Assembly: GCA_014377155.1 (NCBI GenBank)
Contig: JACMQD010000497.1
Coordinates: forward strand, 1-9,657
Length of the DNA stretch: 9,657 nucleotides
Reading direction: 5' to 3'
DNA from: Herminiimonas sp.
GTDB taxonomy: Bacteria; Pseudomonadota; Gammaproteobacteria; Burkholderiales; Burkholderiaceae
Made by a program: the position numbers and the translations under genes. How positions within the stretch are numbered: the stretch's first letter is position 1; each line of letters begins with the position of its first letter. Below, piece by piece: positions 1 to 8,300 of the stretch. Under the pieces are notes generated by a model that saw nothing but the letters and a program-made list of their open reading frames with translations, did not search any database and had not been told where the DNA came from.

Positions 1-22
1 AAAAAAGGGCGGAAAACCTACC

Positions 23-48
23 CTGACCCGCATTAAATAATATAGAAT
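23..48 (+). promoter_or_regulatory. Possible promoter of tRNA-Thr
   Basis: An AT-rich stretch at 41-48 (TATAGAAT) lies 17 bases before the tRNA and resembles a sigma-70 -10 element. It is followed by the GC-containing bases ACGACC, as expected for a stable-RNA promoter. The best -35 candidate, CTGACC at 23-28, matches only partly and gives a spacer of about 14 bp to TAGAAT, which is short. The -10 call is reasonable and the -35 is doubtful. An upstream tRNA in the same transcript, outside the window, is also possible. Confidence 0.35.
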
Positions 49-65
49 ACGACCTTCAAGTTTTC

Positions 66-141
66 GCCGGCTTAGCTCATTTGGTAGAGCAGTTGACTTG
101 TAATCATCAGGTGGCCAGTTCGATTCCGGCAGCCGGCACCA
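66..141 (+). tRNA. tRNA-Thr(UGU)
   Basis: A complete 76-nt tRNA with encoded CCA (139-141) and discriminator A138. The acceptor stem 66-72/131-137 is perfectly paired over 7 bp. The D stem is GCTC/GAGC, the anticodon loop is 97-103 (CTTGTAA) with anticodon TGT at 99-101, which reads ACA and so threonine. The T arm contains TTCGATT. Oddities: the anticodon stem (92-96/104-108) has a T-T mismatch between 93 and 107 (positions 28/42). Position 15 is T opposite G48, instead of the usual purine-pyrimidine Levitt pair. The T stem has an A-C mismatch, which as I recall is also present in the E. coli UGU isoacceptor. It looks functional because the acceptor stem, loops and terminator are intact. Confidence 0.96.
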
Positions 142-148
142 AATACAA

Positions 149-179
149 CCCCGTGATTGGAAACGATCACGGGGTTTTT
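149..179 (+). terminator. Intrinsic terminator after tRNA-Thr
   Basis: A perfect 9-bp stem (CCCCGTGAT at 149-157 with ATCACGGGG at 166-174) encloses an 8-nt loop and is followed directly by five T residues (175-179). It begins 8 bases after the tRNA CCA end and terminates the tRNA transcript. On the - strand the hairpin is followed by a poor T tract, so it should act mainly in the + direction. Confidence 0.92.
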
Positions 180-610
180 GGTTTTTAAATTCTTCTAAAT
201 CTGAATTAGCCCTCATCGCTGTTGCAACATCGAGCAGCCCGTTGTGAAGTTGTTCCCCCCCCCATCTCCGCGATGCCCTTCAGATTCGTTGTGATTTTAA
301 ATGTAAATCAAGGATTCGCGTGGCTTCCGATGCCTGTGGCGTGAACGCAGTGCATAAGGCTGAGAAACCGATAAGCCGGACGGGAAATTTCCCCAAGCGC
401 ATTCTATCGACTATCCGGTAAGTTGGACCGGCGATTGCCTGAACTGCATGCTCCTGAAATGGCAACGCGCAGAGCTGAGTGGGGACTCGCAAGGGATTGA
501 ACGTGGTGGCATCACGATCCCTATCATGCGGGGAGCCTGCCGCGCGCATCGCAGAATTGCATCGTGGTACACCGGAGCCGCCACTTCCGTTGCACCGGTC
601 TGCGCACCTA
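180..610. other. Gene-free stretch between tRNA-Thr terminator and the operon end
   Basis: I find no coding region here with family resemblance, a ribosome binding site or betaproteobacterial codon usage. The open frames that cross it on either strand have odd composition and overlap the 70-aa gene out of frame. Visible oddments are a run of nine C residues at 255-263 and a 12-bp perfect palindrome at 382-393 (GGGAAATTTCCC). A palindrome of that length is expected by chance in a window of this size. No good intrinsic terminator for the leftward operon was found in it. Confidence 0.6.
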
Positions 611-823
611 CTAGCCCATGCCCCGCCCACCATCGGTGCCGGTCGCCATTTCGAACAGATCGAACGCATCGGTGTACAGCAACGACTTCTTCACGGGCGG
701 CGCATATTCGTCGGGTGCGCCATAGGCAATCACCTTCTGCTCGCAGTCATGCTTGGTGCGTGCGACGATCGCATGCGCACGATCGGCCTTCAGATTGGCC
801 GCTACCCAATAAGTCAGTTTCAT
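611..823 (-). CDS. Small conserved protein of unknown function (70 aa)
   Basis: A short protein with a coherent, soluble composition. It starts MKLTYW, has a charged and polar middle, and carries the motif YTDAFDLFE near residues 50-58, followed by a glycine-rich tail. I recall small uncharacterised bacterial and cyanobacterial proteins that also begin MKLTYW and contain a DAFDL segment, so this is probably a member of that family and not a chance frame; a profile search should confirm it. It lacks a signal peptide, a membrane segment and cysteine pairs beyond one Cys. It lies 49 bp after the 265-aa transglutaminase-like gene on the same strand, so it is probably the last gene of the operon. 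Only a weak purine-rich site (GCGAG) precedes the ATG. Its function is unknown, and a role in the amide-bond module is inferred from position only. Confidence 0.72.
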   Translation of the reverse strand: MKLTYWVAANLKADRAHAIVARTKHDCEQKVIAYGAPDEYAPPVKKSLLYTDAFDLFEMATGTDGGRGMG

Positions 824-872
824 GGTTGGCTCGCTGTGGTCATGTCAGTGAACATCGGTCAGTAAACGTTGT

Positions 873-1670
873 TCAAAACGGCGCTTCATCGAGCAGTTCG
901 ACCGTTACCGTCATCGAGGTTGGACTGAGGCCCGGTCCGAACTGGTTGAAAATCGCCACGTCGGCAGCATCGTGTCCATGCGCGACTGTCACACGTGCGC
1001 CACGCAGGTCGGGCTGAGTGGGATCGAAGGTATGCCAGGTGCCGCCCACATAAGCCTCGAACCAGGCATGAAAATCCATCGGCTCCAGTCCGTGCAGGTA
1101 GCCCACCGCCATGCGCGCCGGTATGCACAAGGCGCGGCATAGGGCGATACCAAGATGCGCCAGTTCGCGGCAGACGCCTTCGCGGCGCTGGTTGACGTCC
1201 ACAGCCGACATCTGAAAGTGTATCGAGTCGGGATTGAACGCGATATTTTGTCGTATCCATTCCGTGATGCACGCCACCTGATCGTAACCGGGCGCGACGT
1301 CAGCGACGATTTCGAGTGCCAGATTGATGAAGCGGTCGGACTCGCAATAGCGGCTGGGCAGCAGGTAGGTCAACACAGCATGGGGCAGATTCTGCACTTC
1401 CTCGAACGGCGCGCCGATGGCGGGCGCCAAATTGTCGACCGTCTGGATGTCGGCAGTCGTGCGGATCAGGAAATCGCCCGGCGGTGCGATCAGGCGCTGG
1501 CACAGGTTGCCGTAGTTGTCGGAAAATTCGGTAACCGTCACGCTCGGCTGGATCAGGTAACTCTCACGTGCCACCCATTGCCGGGCATTACTGCGCGGGC
1601 GCAACATCAGGATGAAGGGCGTCGGAATTTCCACCGAAAAGGTCATCTTACAACTGGTTCGTATCCACAC
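873..1670 (-). CDS. Transglutaminase-like protein, PSRYC subfamily (265 aa)
   Basis: A transglutaminase/papain-fold enzyme with a complete predicted triad: Cys167 in GVCRELAH, His201 in DFHAWFEAYV and Asp216 in TFDPT. The N-terminal ~95 residues form a beta-rich domain (PTPFILMLRP, DNYGN) that differs from the N-terminal domain of the 318-aa neighbour. A linker motif, PSRYCESD, sits at 105-112. I chose the GTG start at 1670 because AAGGAG (1677-1682) lies 6 nt upstream, and because the first residues (MWIR...) fit the start I recall for this family; the in-frame ATG at 1646 has no ribosome binding site. Proteins of this fold in bacteria are usually cysteine peptidases or acyltransferases acting on amide bonds. 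No signal peptide is visible, so it is predicted cytoplasmic. It lies 74 bp after the 318-aa transglutaminase and is paralogous to the gene entering at 9107. The substrate is unknown. Confidence 0.9.
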   Translation of the reverse strand: MWIRTSCKMTFSVEIPTPFILMLRPRSNARQWVARESYLIQPSVTVTEFSDNYGNLCQRLIAPPGDFLIRTTADIQTVDNLAPAIGAPFEEVQNLPHAVLTYLLPSRYCESDRFINLALEIVADVAPGYDQVACITEWIRQNIAFNPDSIHFQMSAVDVNQRREGVCRELAHLGIALCRALCIPARMAVGYLHGLEPMDFHAWFEAYVGGTWHTFDPTQPDLRGARVTVAHGHDAADVAIFNQFGPGLSPTSMTVTVELLDEAPF

Positions 1671-1676
1671 AAAAAA

Positions 1677-1682
1677 CTCCTT
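1677..1682 (-). promoter_or_regulatory. Shine-Dalgarno site deciding a GTG start
   Basis: On the - strand the sequence reads AAGGAG, then six T residues, then GTG at 1670. This near-perfect site, 6 nt from the start, selects GTG over the ATG 24 bases further in. A small 5-bp hairpin (ACGCG/CGCGT, 1689-1701) lies just upstream of it. Confidence 0.8.
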
Positions 1683-1744
1683 GAATTAACGCGTGCCGCG
1701 TCGGTATTAATGGCATCGACCGGCCGGCGTTCTTGCAATCTTTT

Positions 1745-2701
1745 TTAAAACAACGCGCCATACGTGCGGCGCGCCGCTTCCTCGGCGGTCACCGGCGTCA
1801 CTGTCACGCGCACATCCAGATCCTGCTCGCCGCCGCCCAGCACGATGCCACGCATCGGCGTGACATCGCTGAAGTCGCGTCCCCATCCGAGCGTGATGTG
1901 TTCGGACTGCACCAGGCAGCGGTTGGTCGGATCGAAATCGACCCAGCCGTATTCCGGACAATAGACCGATACCCACGCATGCGAGGCGTCGGCGCCTACT
2001 AGCCGCGGCTGGCCGGCAGGCGGCATGGTCAGGATATAGCCACTGACATAACGGCACGCCAGGCCCAGCGTGCGCAGGCAGCCGATCATCAGATGGGCAA
2101 AATCCTGACACACTCCGCGCCGCAATTCCAGCACCTCGATGAGCGGCGTCGAGATGGTAGTGGCCGACGCATCGAACTCGAAGTCCTGATAGATGCGGCA
2201 GGTCAGGTCGAAAGCGCCGTCGAGCACCGGCGTCCCGGCCGCGAAGCTCGGGGCAGCATACTGCGCCAGCCGGGCATTGCCGGCGACGTGCGGCGATTCG
2301 TACAAAAACTGGTACGGCTCCAGCGTATTGGCGCTGGCCGAATGACGCAGGCTGGTGCGTAATCCTTCCCATGCCATCGAGCCGCTGATGTCGGCTGCGG
2401 TTGGACGGGGCGTCAGCGCCACCATTGAATCGGCCTTGACCAGCAAGGTGCGATGGGGGGTTGACAGCGTGATGTTCTTGGTTGCGTTACCAAAATAGTC
2501 GACGCGGTTGGACCAATCCTGCGTGTCGGGATCGATGTCGATCCGATGCGACAGCGTTTGCTGGAAACCGAACGAACGTGGCGTCATGTGCAGGAACTGT
2601 TGCGACAGCGTCACCGTGCGCTGGTACTGGTAATGTGTTTCGTGCTGCACGCGGTAATGGATGCGATTATCCGTCGTCATGCTGTCGTGCAGGCCGTTCA
2701 T
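1745..2701 (-). CDS. Transglutaminase with bacterial transglutaminase N-terminal domain (318 aa)
   Basis: Two domains are visible. A bacterial transglutaminase-like N-terminal domain spans about residues 14-95 (YRVQHETHYQYQ, VTLSQQ, PRSF, DYFGN). A transglutaminase core spans about 160-265, with the triad Cys198 (GVCQDFAH), His241 (SHAWVSVY) and Asp257 (DFDPT). This is the classic COG1305 arrangement and a normal length for it. Family members are predicted cysteine peptidases or transglutaminases of the cytoplasm; this one has no signal peptide. The ATG at 2701 overlaps the TGA of the ATP-grasp/alpha-E gene as ATGA, which suggests translational coupling. A second ATG at 2680 (residue 8) is a possible alternative, since the family homology begins near residue 14 and neither start has a strong ribosome binding site. 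From memory, the M. tuberculosis equivalent is Rv2569c. Confidence 0.94.
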   Translation of the reverse strand: MNGLHDSMTTDNRIHYRVQHETHYQYQRTVTLSQQFLHMTPRSFGFQQTLSHRIDIDPDTQDWSNRVDYFGNATKNITLSTPHRTLLVKADSMVALTPRPTAADISGSMAWEGLRTSLRHSASANTLEPYQFLYESPHVAGNARLAQYAAPSFAAGTPVLDGAFDLTCRIYQDFEFDASATTISTPLIEVLELRRGVCQDFAHLMIGCLRTLGLACRYVSGYILTMPPAGQPRLVGADASHAWVSVYCPEYGWVDFDPTNRCLVQSEHITLGWGRDFSDVTPMRGIVLGGGEQDLDVRVTVTPVTAEEAARRTYGALF

Positions 2702-5256
2702 GCTGCGAAGGTACCATGGTTGATGTCGCCGGTGTAGCTGAAAAACCGCAGGCCGATATGGTCCGACACGGCGAAACTGGCAATATTAAGATCACGCAAC
2801 AGGCTCAGCAATTTTTCGCTGGCAAAATGCAGGTCGCGGTCGGGGTCGATTGCCTGCAATTGGGCCAGCAGCGGCACGAAAATTTCTTCGCCGCACGGGC
2901 CGTATTTCAGTGACAGCTTTTGCAGGTATTTCAGCACGCCTTCGAGCTGGAACACGATCGAGCGCGGATTGCTGTCGTCGAGTATCAGCAGATCGAGCAC
3001 CGGCAGCCATTCCGGCTGCGCCATGTAGCGCGAGCGGTAGGTGACGATGCTGTCGGACAGTTCCAGCAGCCAGTCGAGACTACTGGCCGGTGGCATCTTC
3101 AGCGCATGCTGCAAGACCGTGCACAAGAACTGCAGTCGTTCCAACCGGCGCCCGATCGACAAAAAGCGCCAGCCGTGATCGCGCGTCATGCCGTCGAGCG
3201 CAAAACCGGACATCGTCATCAGCGAACTGGTCGCGTCGTCCAGTATCGTGATGGCGTCGGCCAGGGACGGCTGTCGCTCTTCGCCGGTGAGCTTCTGGAT
3301 CACATGGTTGAGGGTACGCCAGTTGTCGATCGACAGTCGTTCGCGCAAGTTGCATGAGACGTTGTAGAGCTGTTGCAGATTGCTCGCCAGGCCGGGTACG
3401 TCCTTCGCCACAACAGCATGCAATAGTTCGAACTCGATTTCGGCATCGGTCAGCATCAGCACCGGCTTGACGGCTACGGTCTCGTCGTCGTCCTTGTTCT
3501 GGATCAGGTTGAACCACTGGCACAATGCCTGGATCGTCGGCCATTCGCCGCCGCGGTATTCGGGCGAGACGTTCAACAGGAAATCGAGCGCGATGCGCAT
3601 CAGGCGCGCCATGTTGTCGCTTCGTTCTGCATAACGGCCGAACCAGAACAGGTTCTCGACCAGCCGGCTCGACAGGTGCGTATCGCCGCGCACCAGCTCG
3701 CGGCTGGTAGTAGTGCGTGACAGCAGGCTGAGCGTATTGACCTTGCCGGTGGTCTGCACCCAGGTATCCTTGCTGGCGCCGCCGCGCTGCATCGTGATGA
3801 CGCGCGCGTCCAGCCCGGTCGCTACCCGCGCCAGTCCACCCGGCATCACTACATAGCCGTTCGGTGTGGCACAAGCGAACACGCGCAGGCCGACCGCCGC
3901 TGCATTGAGGCCCGGTTGCTGGCCGGCGTTCCAGACCGGTGCCTGCGAGATGCGGACCATCTCTTGTGCGACATAGTTTTGCGGCTGCGCCCGCAGCTCA
4001 TCGATGAATCTGGCACGCGACTTTGCGTCCAGATCCTTGCCGAAGACCGGGAACTGACGCAGCTGTGGAAAAGCCGGCTTCAGGACCAGGTTGTCGAGGC
4101 GGGAAATCACATCGAACAGCGCCGCCGGTTCGCCGCACCACCAGGTCGCCACCGAGGGCATTTTCAAAGGTTCATTCAGCAAGCGGCGACTGAGGGCTGG
4201 CAGGAAGCCCAGCAGCGCACCGGACTCCAACAGGTTGGACCCCAACCCATTGGCGATCAGCACCGTGCCGCGCCGCGCGGCCTCGGTCAGACCCACCACG
4301 CCCAGTGCCGACTCCGAGCGCAATTCCAGCGGATCACAAAAATCATCGTCGACACGGCGCAGGATGACATGCACCCTTTGCGGACCCGAAATGGTCTTCA
4401 GCCACACCAGGCCGTTGCGCACGGTCAGGTCCTTGCCCTCGACCAGCGGATAGCCGAGATACCGTGCCAGATAGGTCTGTTCGTAATAGGTTTCGTTGTA
4501 CGGCCCCGGTGTCAGCAGCACGATCAGTGGTTGTTCGCCGTCGCGCAGGGTCGGGTTGTCACTTTCGCTATCGCCATCGCCGCGATGGGTAGCGCAGATA
4601 CGGCCCCAGTGCGACAGGCTGTCACGCAGCGTCGAAAAGAAATGGCCGATGTGTTCGACTTTCAGGTCGCGAAACAGCTCGGGAAATGCACGTGAAATAA
4701 CGATCCGGTTTTCCAGCGCGTAGCCGGCACCGGAGGGTGCCTGCGTGCGGTCGGCCACCACCCACCAGCGGCCGTTCGGTGCGCGCGCCAGATCGACGGC
4801 ATAAAAATGGAGCGCCACGTTGTCGCTCTGGCGGATACCGTGGCAAGGTCGCAGGAATCCTGCATTGCCATGGATCAGCGCCGCCGGCAGCAAGCCCTCG
4901 GCCAGCATTTTCTGCTCACCATAGACGTCTCCGAGGATCTGATTGAGCAGGGTGGCGCGCTGGATTACGGCAGCTTCGATGCCAGCCCATTCGGCCGGCG
5001 GCAGGATCAATGGCACCACGTTCAAGTCCCATGGCCGTTTTTCGCCCTTTGGATCGGCATAAATGTTGTAGGTCACACCGTTTTCGCGGACCTGGCGTTC
5101 GACTGCGTCGACGCGCTCGCGCATCAGATCGGGTGTGGCATTGTTGAGTTGATCGAACACTGCGCGCCAGTGCGGACGCACTTGCATGGCGCTATCGAAC
5201 ATTTCGTCGTAACGTCCTTCGGCAACGGGGTAGTGCGCCAGCAATGGGTTGATCAT
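2698..5256 (-). CDS. Circularly permuted ATP-grasp / alpha-E fusion protein (852 aa)
   Basis: The first ~515 residues form a circularly permuted ATP-grasp ligase (DUF404/DUF407 type). Its family landmarks include YDEMFD, NAGFLRPCHG (131-140), WWVVADRTQAPSGAGYALENR (164-184, joined across two motifs), ILRRVDDDFCDPLELR, WWCGE (372-376), LVLKPAF, YVAQEMV, GLRVF and GGASKDTWV (492-500). From about 528 to the end is an all-helical alpha-E domain, beginning SSRLVENLFWFGRYAERSDNM. In many genomes these two halves are separate genes; here, as in M. tuberculosis Rv2567 (recalled), they are fused. ATP-grasp enzymes join a carboxylate to an amine through an acyl phosphate, so this is a predicted peptide or amide ligase. 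The alpha-E domain's role is unknown. The start at 5256 has a poor ribosome binding site but fits the family N terminus. It is cytoplasmic, 131 bp after the DUF2126 gene, and overlaps the next gene by ATGA. Confidence 0.95.
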   Translation of the reverse strand: MINPLLAHYPVAEGRYDEMFDSAMQVRPHWRAVFDQLNNATPDLMRERVDAVERQVRENGVTYNIYADPKGEKRPWDLNVVPLILPPAEWAGIEAAVIQRATLLNQILGDVYGEQKMLAEGLLPAALIHGNAGFLRPCHGIRQSDNVALHFYAVDLARAPNGRWWVVADRTQAPSGAGYALENRIVISRAFPELFRDLKVEHIGHFFSTLRDSLSHWGRICATHRGDGDSESDNPTLRDGEQPLIVLLTPGPYNETYYEQTYLARYLGYPLVEGKDLTVRNGLVWLKTISGPQRVHVILRRVDDDFCDPLELRSESALGVVGLTEAARRGTVLIANGLGSNLLESGALLGFLPALSRRLLNEPLKMPSVATWWCGEPAALFDVISRLDNLVLKPAFPQLRQFPVFGKDLDAKSRARFIDELRAQPQNYVAQEMVRISQAPVWNAGQQPGLNAAAVGLRVFACATPNGYVVMPGGLARVATGLDARVITMQRGGASKDTWVQTTGKVNTLSLLSRTTTSRELVRGDTHLSSRLVENLFWFGRYAERSDNMARLMRIALDFLLNVSPEYRGGEWPTIQALCQWFNLIQNKDDDETVAVKPVLMLTDAEIEFELLHAVVAKDVPGLASNLQQLYNVSCNLRERLSIDNWRTLNHVIQKLTGEERQPSLADAITILDDATSSLMTMSGFALDGMTRDHGWRFLSIGRRLERLQFLCTVLQHALKMPPASSLDWLLELSDSIVTYRSRYMAQPEWLPVLDLLILDDSNPRSIVFQLEGVLKYLQKLSLKYGPCGEEIFVPLLAQLQAIDPDRDLHFASEKLLSLLRDLNIASFAVSDHIGLRFFSYTGDINHGTFAA

Positions 5257-5326
5257 GGTGGGAATATCGGATTCTCAGGTTTTGCGGTAACACACGGGCA
5301 AAGTACACAACGATGCTGACGAACCC

Positions 5327-5365
5327 CGCCCGGTTTCCGCCCCTTGCGAGGGAGGAAACCGGACG
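5327..5365. repeat. Long intergenic hairpin between operon genes 1 and 2
   Basis: A 9-bp perfect inverted repeat (CCGGTTTCC at 5330-5338 and GGAAACCGG at 5354-5362) is extended outward by two further pairs after one mismatch. Inward there is a 4-bp CCCT/AGGG stem (5341-5344/5349-5352) capped by TGCG. It lies in the 131-bp gap between the stop of the transglutaminase-DUF2126 gene and the ATG of the ATP-grasp gene. No run of T follows it directly on either strand, so it is not a standard terminator. It could be an mRNA processing or stability element, or one copy of a dispersed palindromic repeat. Confidence 0.7.
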
Positions 5366-5387
5366 GTCGGCACAGTGGAATTTTTCT

Positions 5388-8300
5388 TCAAGGCTGCCAG
5401 CGCAGGTCGAGCGTAAACGGAAACGCCGGATTCAGCGCTTCTGGCTTGACATCGATCGGTCCCGGCGTATGTCCATGACCCCAGAAGCGCGCGAACCGGC
5501 GTGCTTCGGCTTCGTTGGCATTGACTGGAAAACCCTCGTAACTGCGGCCGCCCGGATGCACCACATGATACATGCAGCCGCCAATGGCGCGGCCGCTCCA
5601 GGTGTCGATCAGATCGAAGGTCAGAGGCGCCTGCACGCCGATGGTCGGATGCAGCGCCGACCATGGATTCCATGCCCGAAAACGCACGCCGGCAACGAAC
5701 TCGCCCGCTACGCCAGTCGGCGCCAGTGGCAACGGCCGGCCGTTACAGGTAACCACATGGCGGCCGTCGATCATGCCGCGCACGCGCAGTTGCATCCGTT
5801 CCACCGACGAATCGACATAGCGCGCCGTGCTGCCGCTACTGACTTCCTCGCCCAGCACGTTCCAGGGTTCGATAGCTTGCCGCAGTTCGAGTTCGATGCC
5901 GTGATACGCCACCGTGCCGTAGCGCGGAAAGCGGAATTCGACGAACGGCTCGAACCAGCTTTCCTCGAAGGCATAACCGGCGGTGCGCAGATCCTGCACC
6001 ACGTCGCGGATATCTTGCGTGACGAAATGCGGCAGCATCCAGCGGTCGTGCAATTCGGTGCCCCAGCGAATGAGCTTGCCTTGATACGGTTCGCGCCAGA
6101 AGCGCGCCACCAGCGCGCGCAGCAACAGCATCTGCAGCAAGCTCATGCGCTCGTGCGGCGGCATCTCGAAAGCGCGGAACTCGACCAGTCCCAGGCGTCC
6201 GGTCGGGCCATCCGGTGAATACAGCTTGTCGATCGAAAATTCCGATCGATGCGTGTTGCCGGTCAGGTCCACCAGCAGATTGCGCAACAGGCGGTCGATC
6301 AGCCACGGCCGCTCGCCGACTTCGGTTTCCGGCAGCATCTTGTCCATTTGCTGGAACGCGATTGCCAGTTCGTACAGGTTATCGTCGCGCGCTTCGTCGA
6401 CCCGCGGCGCCTGGCTGGTCGGCCCGATAAAGGTGCCGGAAAACAGGTACGACAACGCCGGATGATTTTGCCAGTACAGAATCAGGCTTTTGAGCACATC
6501 GGGCCGGCGCAGCATCGGGCTGTCCTCGACGGTGGCACCGCCGAGCGTGGCATGGTTGCCACCACCGGTGCCAGTGTGGCGACCGTCGAGCATGAATTTT
6601 TCGGTGCCGAGCCGGGCTTGCCGCGCCTCGGCATACAGCAGCGTGGTCTTGCTGACCAGTTCGGTCCAGGTCGACGACGGATGGATATTGACTTCGATGA
6701 CGCCCGGGTCCGGCGTCACGCTGAGCATCTTGACGCGCGGGTCGCGTGGCGGCGCATAGCCTTCTAGCCACAATTTCATGCCCAATGCGGCGGTCGTATC
6801 CTCTATCACGGTCACCAGCGCCAGGTAATCCTCGATGCGTTTGACCGGCGGCATGAATACATGCAGCCGGCCCTGCCGTACCTGCACGCACAACGCGGTA
6901 TGAATCACGTCGAGCGGCGACGGCTGTTCTTCCGGCTCGACGCCTTCTTGCGTAGGTTCTGGCGCCGCTGCGGGTGGTTTGGCAAGCGCCGCGCGCGGGG
7001 CGAATGGATCGACGTCGAATTCCGGTTCCATGTCGTCCGGCAGTTTCCATGGCAGCGTGTCGAGCGGCAAGCGCAAGCCCAGCGGCGAATCGCCGCCGAT
7101 CAGATACAGGTGCTCGCGCCGCAAGGGCCATTTGCTCGTCAGCCAGTCGCTGCTGCCGGGCTGGCGCACCTTGCCATGCGCGGATGTGCCGACCGGCGGC
7201 GCCGGCTCCAGTGGCAGCACATAGCCGACCACATCGCCCAGGCCGCTTTCCAGCAGGCGCGCCAGACGCACGCGCTCGGCCGGCGAGGACAGGTCGGCTT
7301 TGAGCGGATCGAGATTGGCCGGCAGGCGCTGTTCCAGTTGCGCCAGTTGCAGCACGTCTTCATGCGCCGCAATCAGCGCCGCGGGATGTACCCGCAAGCG
7401 GGCCACCAGCGCCAGGGCGAACTGGCGTGCCTGGTCGGCGCCGTAGCCTTCCTTGCTGTCGTCGGTGGAAAATAATGCTTCGTTGCGCCAGATCGGCACG
7501 CCATCGACGCGCCAGAACATGTTCAGCGCCCAGCGTGGCAGCGGCTCCCCCGGGTACCATTTGCCCTGGCCGTAATGCAGCATGCCGCCGGGTGCAAAAT
7601 GCGCTTTCAGCCGCAGCGCCAGCTGGCCGGCCAGTTCGCGTTTCTTGTCGCCGTGCGCGAGCGTATTCCATTCCGGGCCGTCCATGTCGTCGATCGACAC
7701 GAAGGTCGGCTCGCCACCCTGGGTCAGTCGCACATCCTGTTTTTCGAGATCGGCATCGACTTGCTGGCCGAGACGGTCGATGCGCAGCCAGTCGGCTTCG
7801 GAAAAAGGCATGGTCACGCGCGGATCTTCATGGATGCGGGTAATCGTCATCACATGTTCGAATTCGACATTGGCAATGTCGGCCAGGCCCGATACCGGCG
7901 CCGCCGACGATGGCACTGCGGTGCAGGCCAACGGGATATGACCTTCGCCGGTGAGCATGCCGGAAGTCGGATCGAGTCCGATCCAGCCGGCGCCCGGCAC
8001 ATACACTTCAGCCCATGCATGCAAATCGGTAAAATCGACCGCGGTGCCGCTGGGGCCGTCAAGCGACTTGACGTCGGCTGTCAGCTGGATCAGATAACCG
8101 GAAACGAAGCGCGCGGCCAGTCCCAGGTGACGCAGGATCTGCACCAGCAGCCAGCCGCTGTCGCGGCAAGAGCCGGAGCGCATCGCCAGCGTGTCTTCGG
8201 GCGTCTGCACGCCGGGCTCCATGCGGACCAGATAGCTGATGTCGCGCTGCAGGCGCTGGTTGAGTGCAACCAGAAAGTCACCGATGCCCATGCGCTTGTC

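Noticed and set aside
7..18. GGGCGGAAAACC at the left edge, similar to one arm of the 5327-5365 hairpin
   Set aside because: Only nine bases match, and without the partner arm; not enough to call a second copy of a repeat.
382..393. Perfect 12-bp palindrome GGGAAATTTCCC as a possible operator
   Set aside because: Palindromes of this length are expected about twice by chance in a window of this size, and no promoter is visible next to it.
280..669. - strand open frame of 129 codons across the gap left of the operon
   Set aside because: It overlaps the 70-aa gene out of frame, has unlikely composition in its first half, lacks a clear ribosome binding site, and resembles no family I know.
3916..4695. 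+ strand open frame of 259 codons opposite the ATP-grasp region
   Set aside because: Shadow of the ATP-grasp coding sequence, with a His/Gln/Arg-rich composition.
4722..4731. Ten-base exact copy of the tRNA-Thr 3' end (AGCCGGCACC), considered as an attachment site
   Set aside because: It lies in a conserved coding motif (SGAGYALEN) of the ATP-grasp protein, is too short, and there is no integrase in the window.
5313..6218. + strand open frame of 301 codons over the 3' part of the DUF2126 gene
   Set aside because: Reverse-frame shadow of strongly conserved coding sequence; no recognisable domain and no good start signal.
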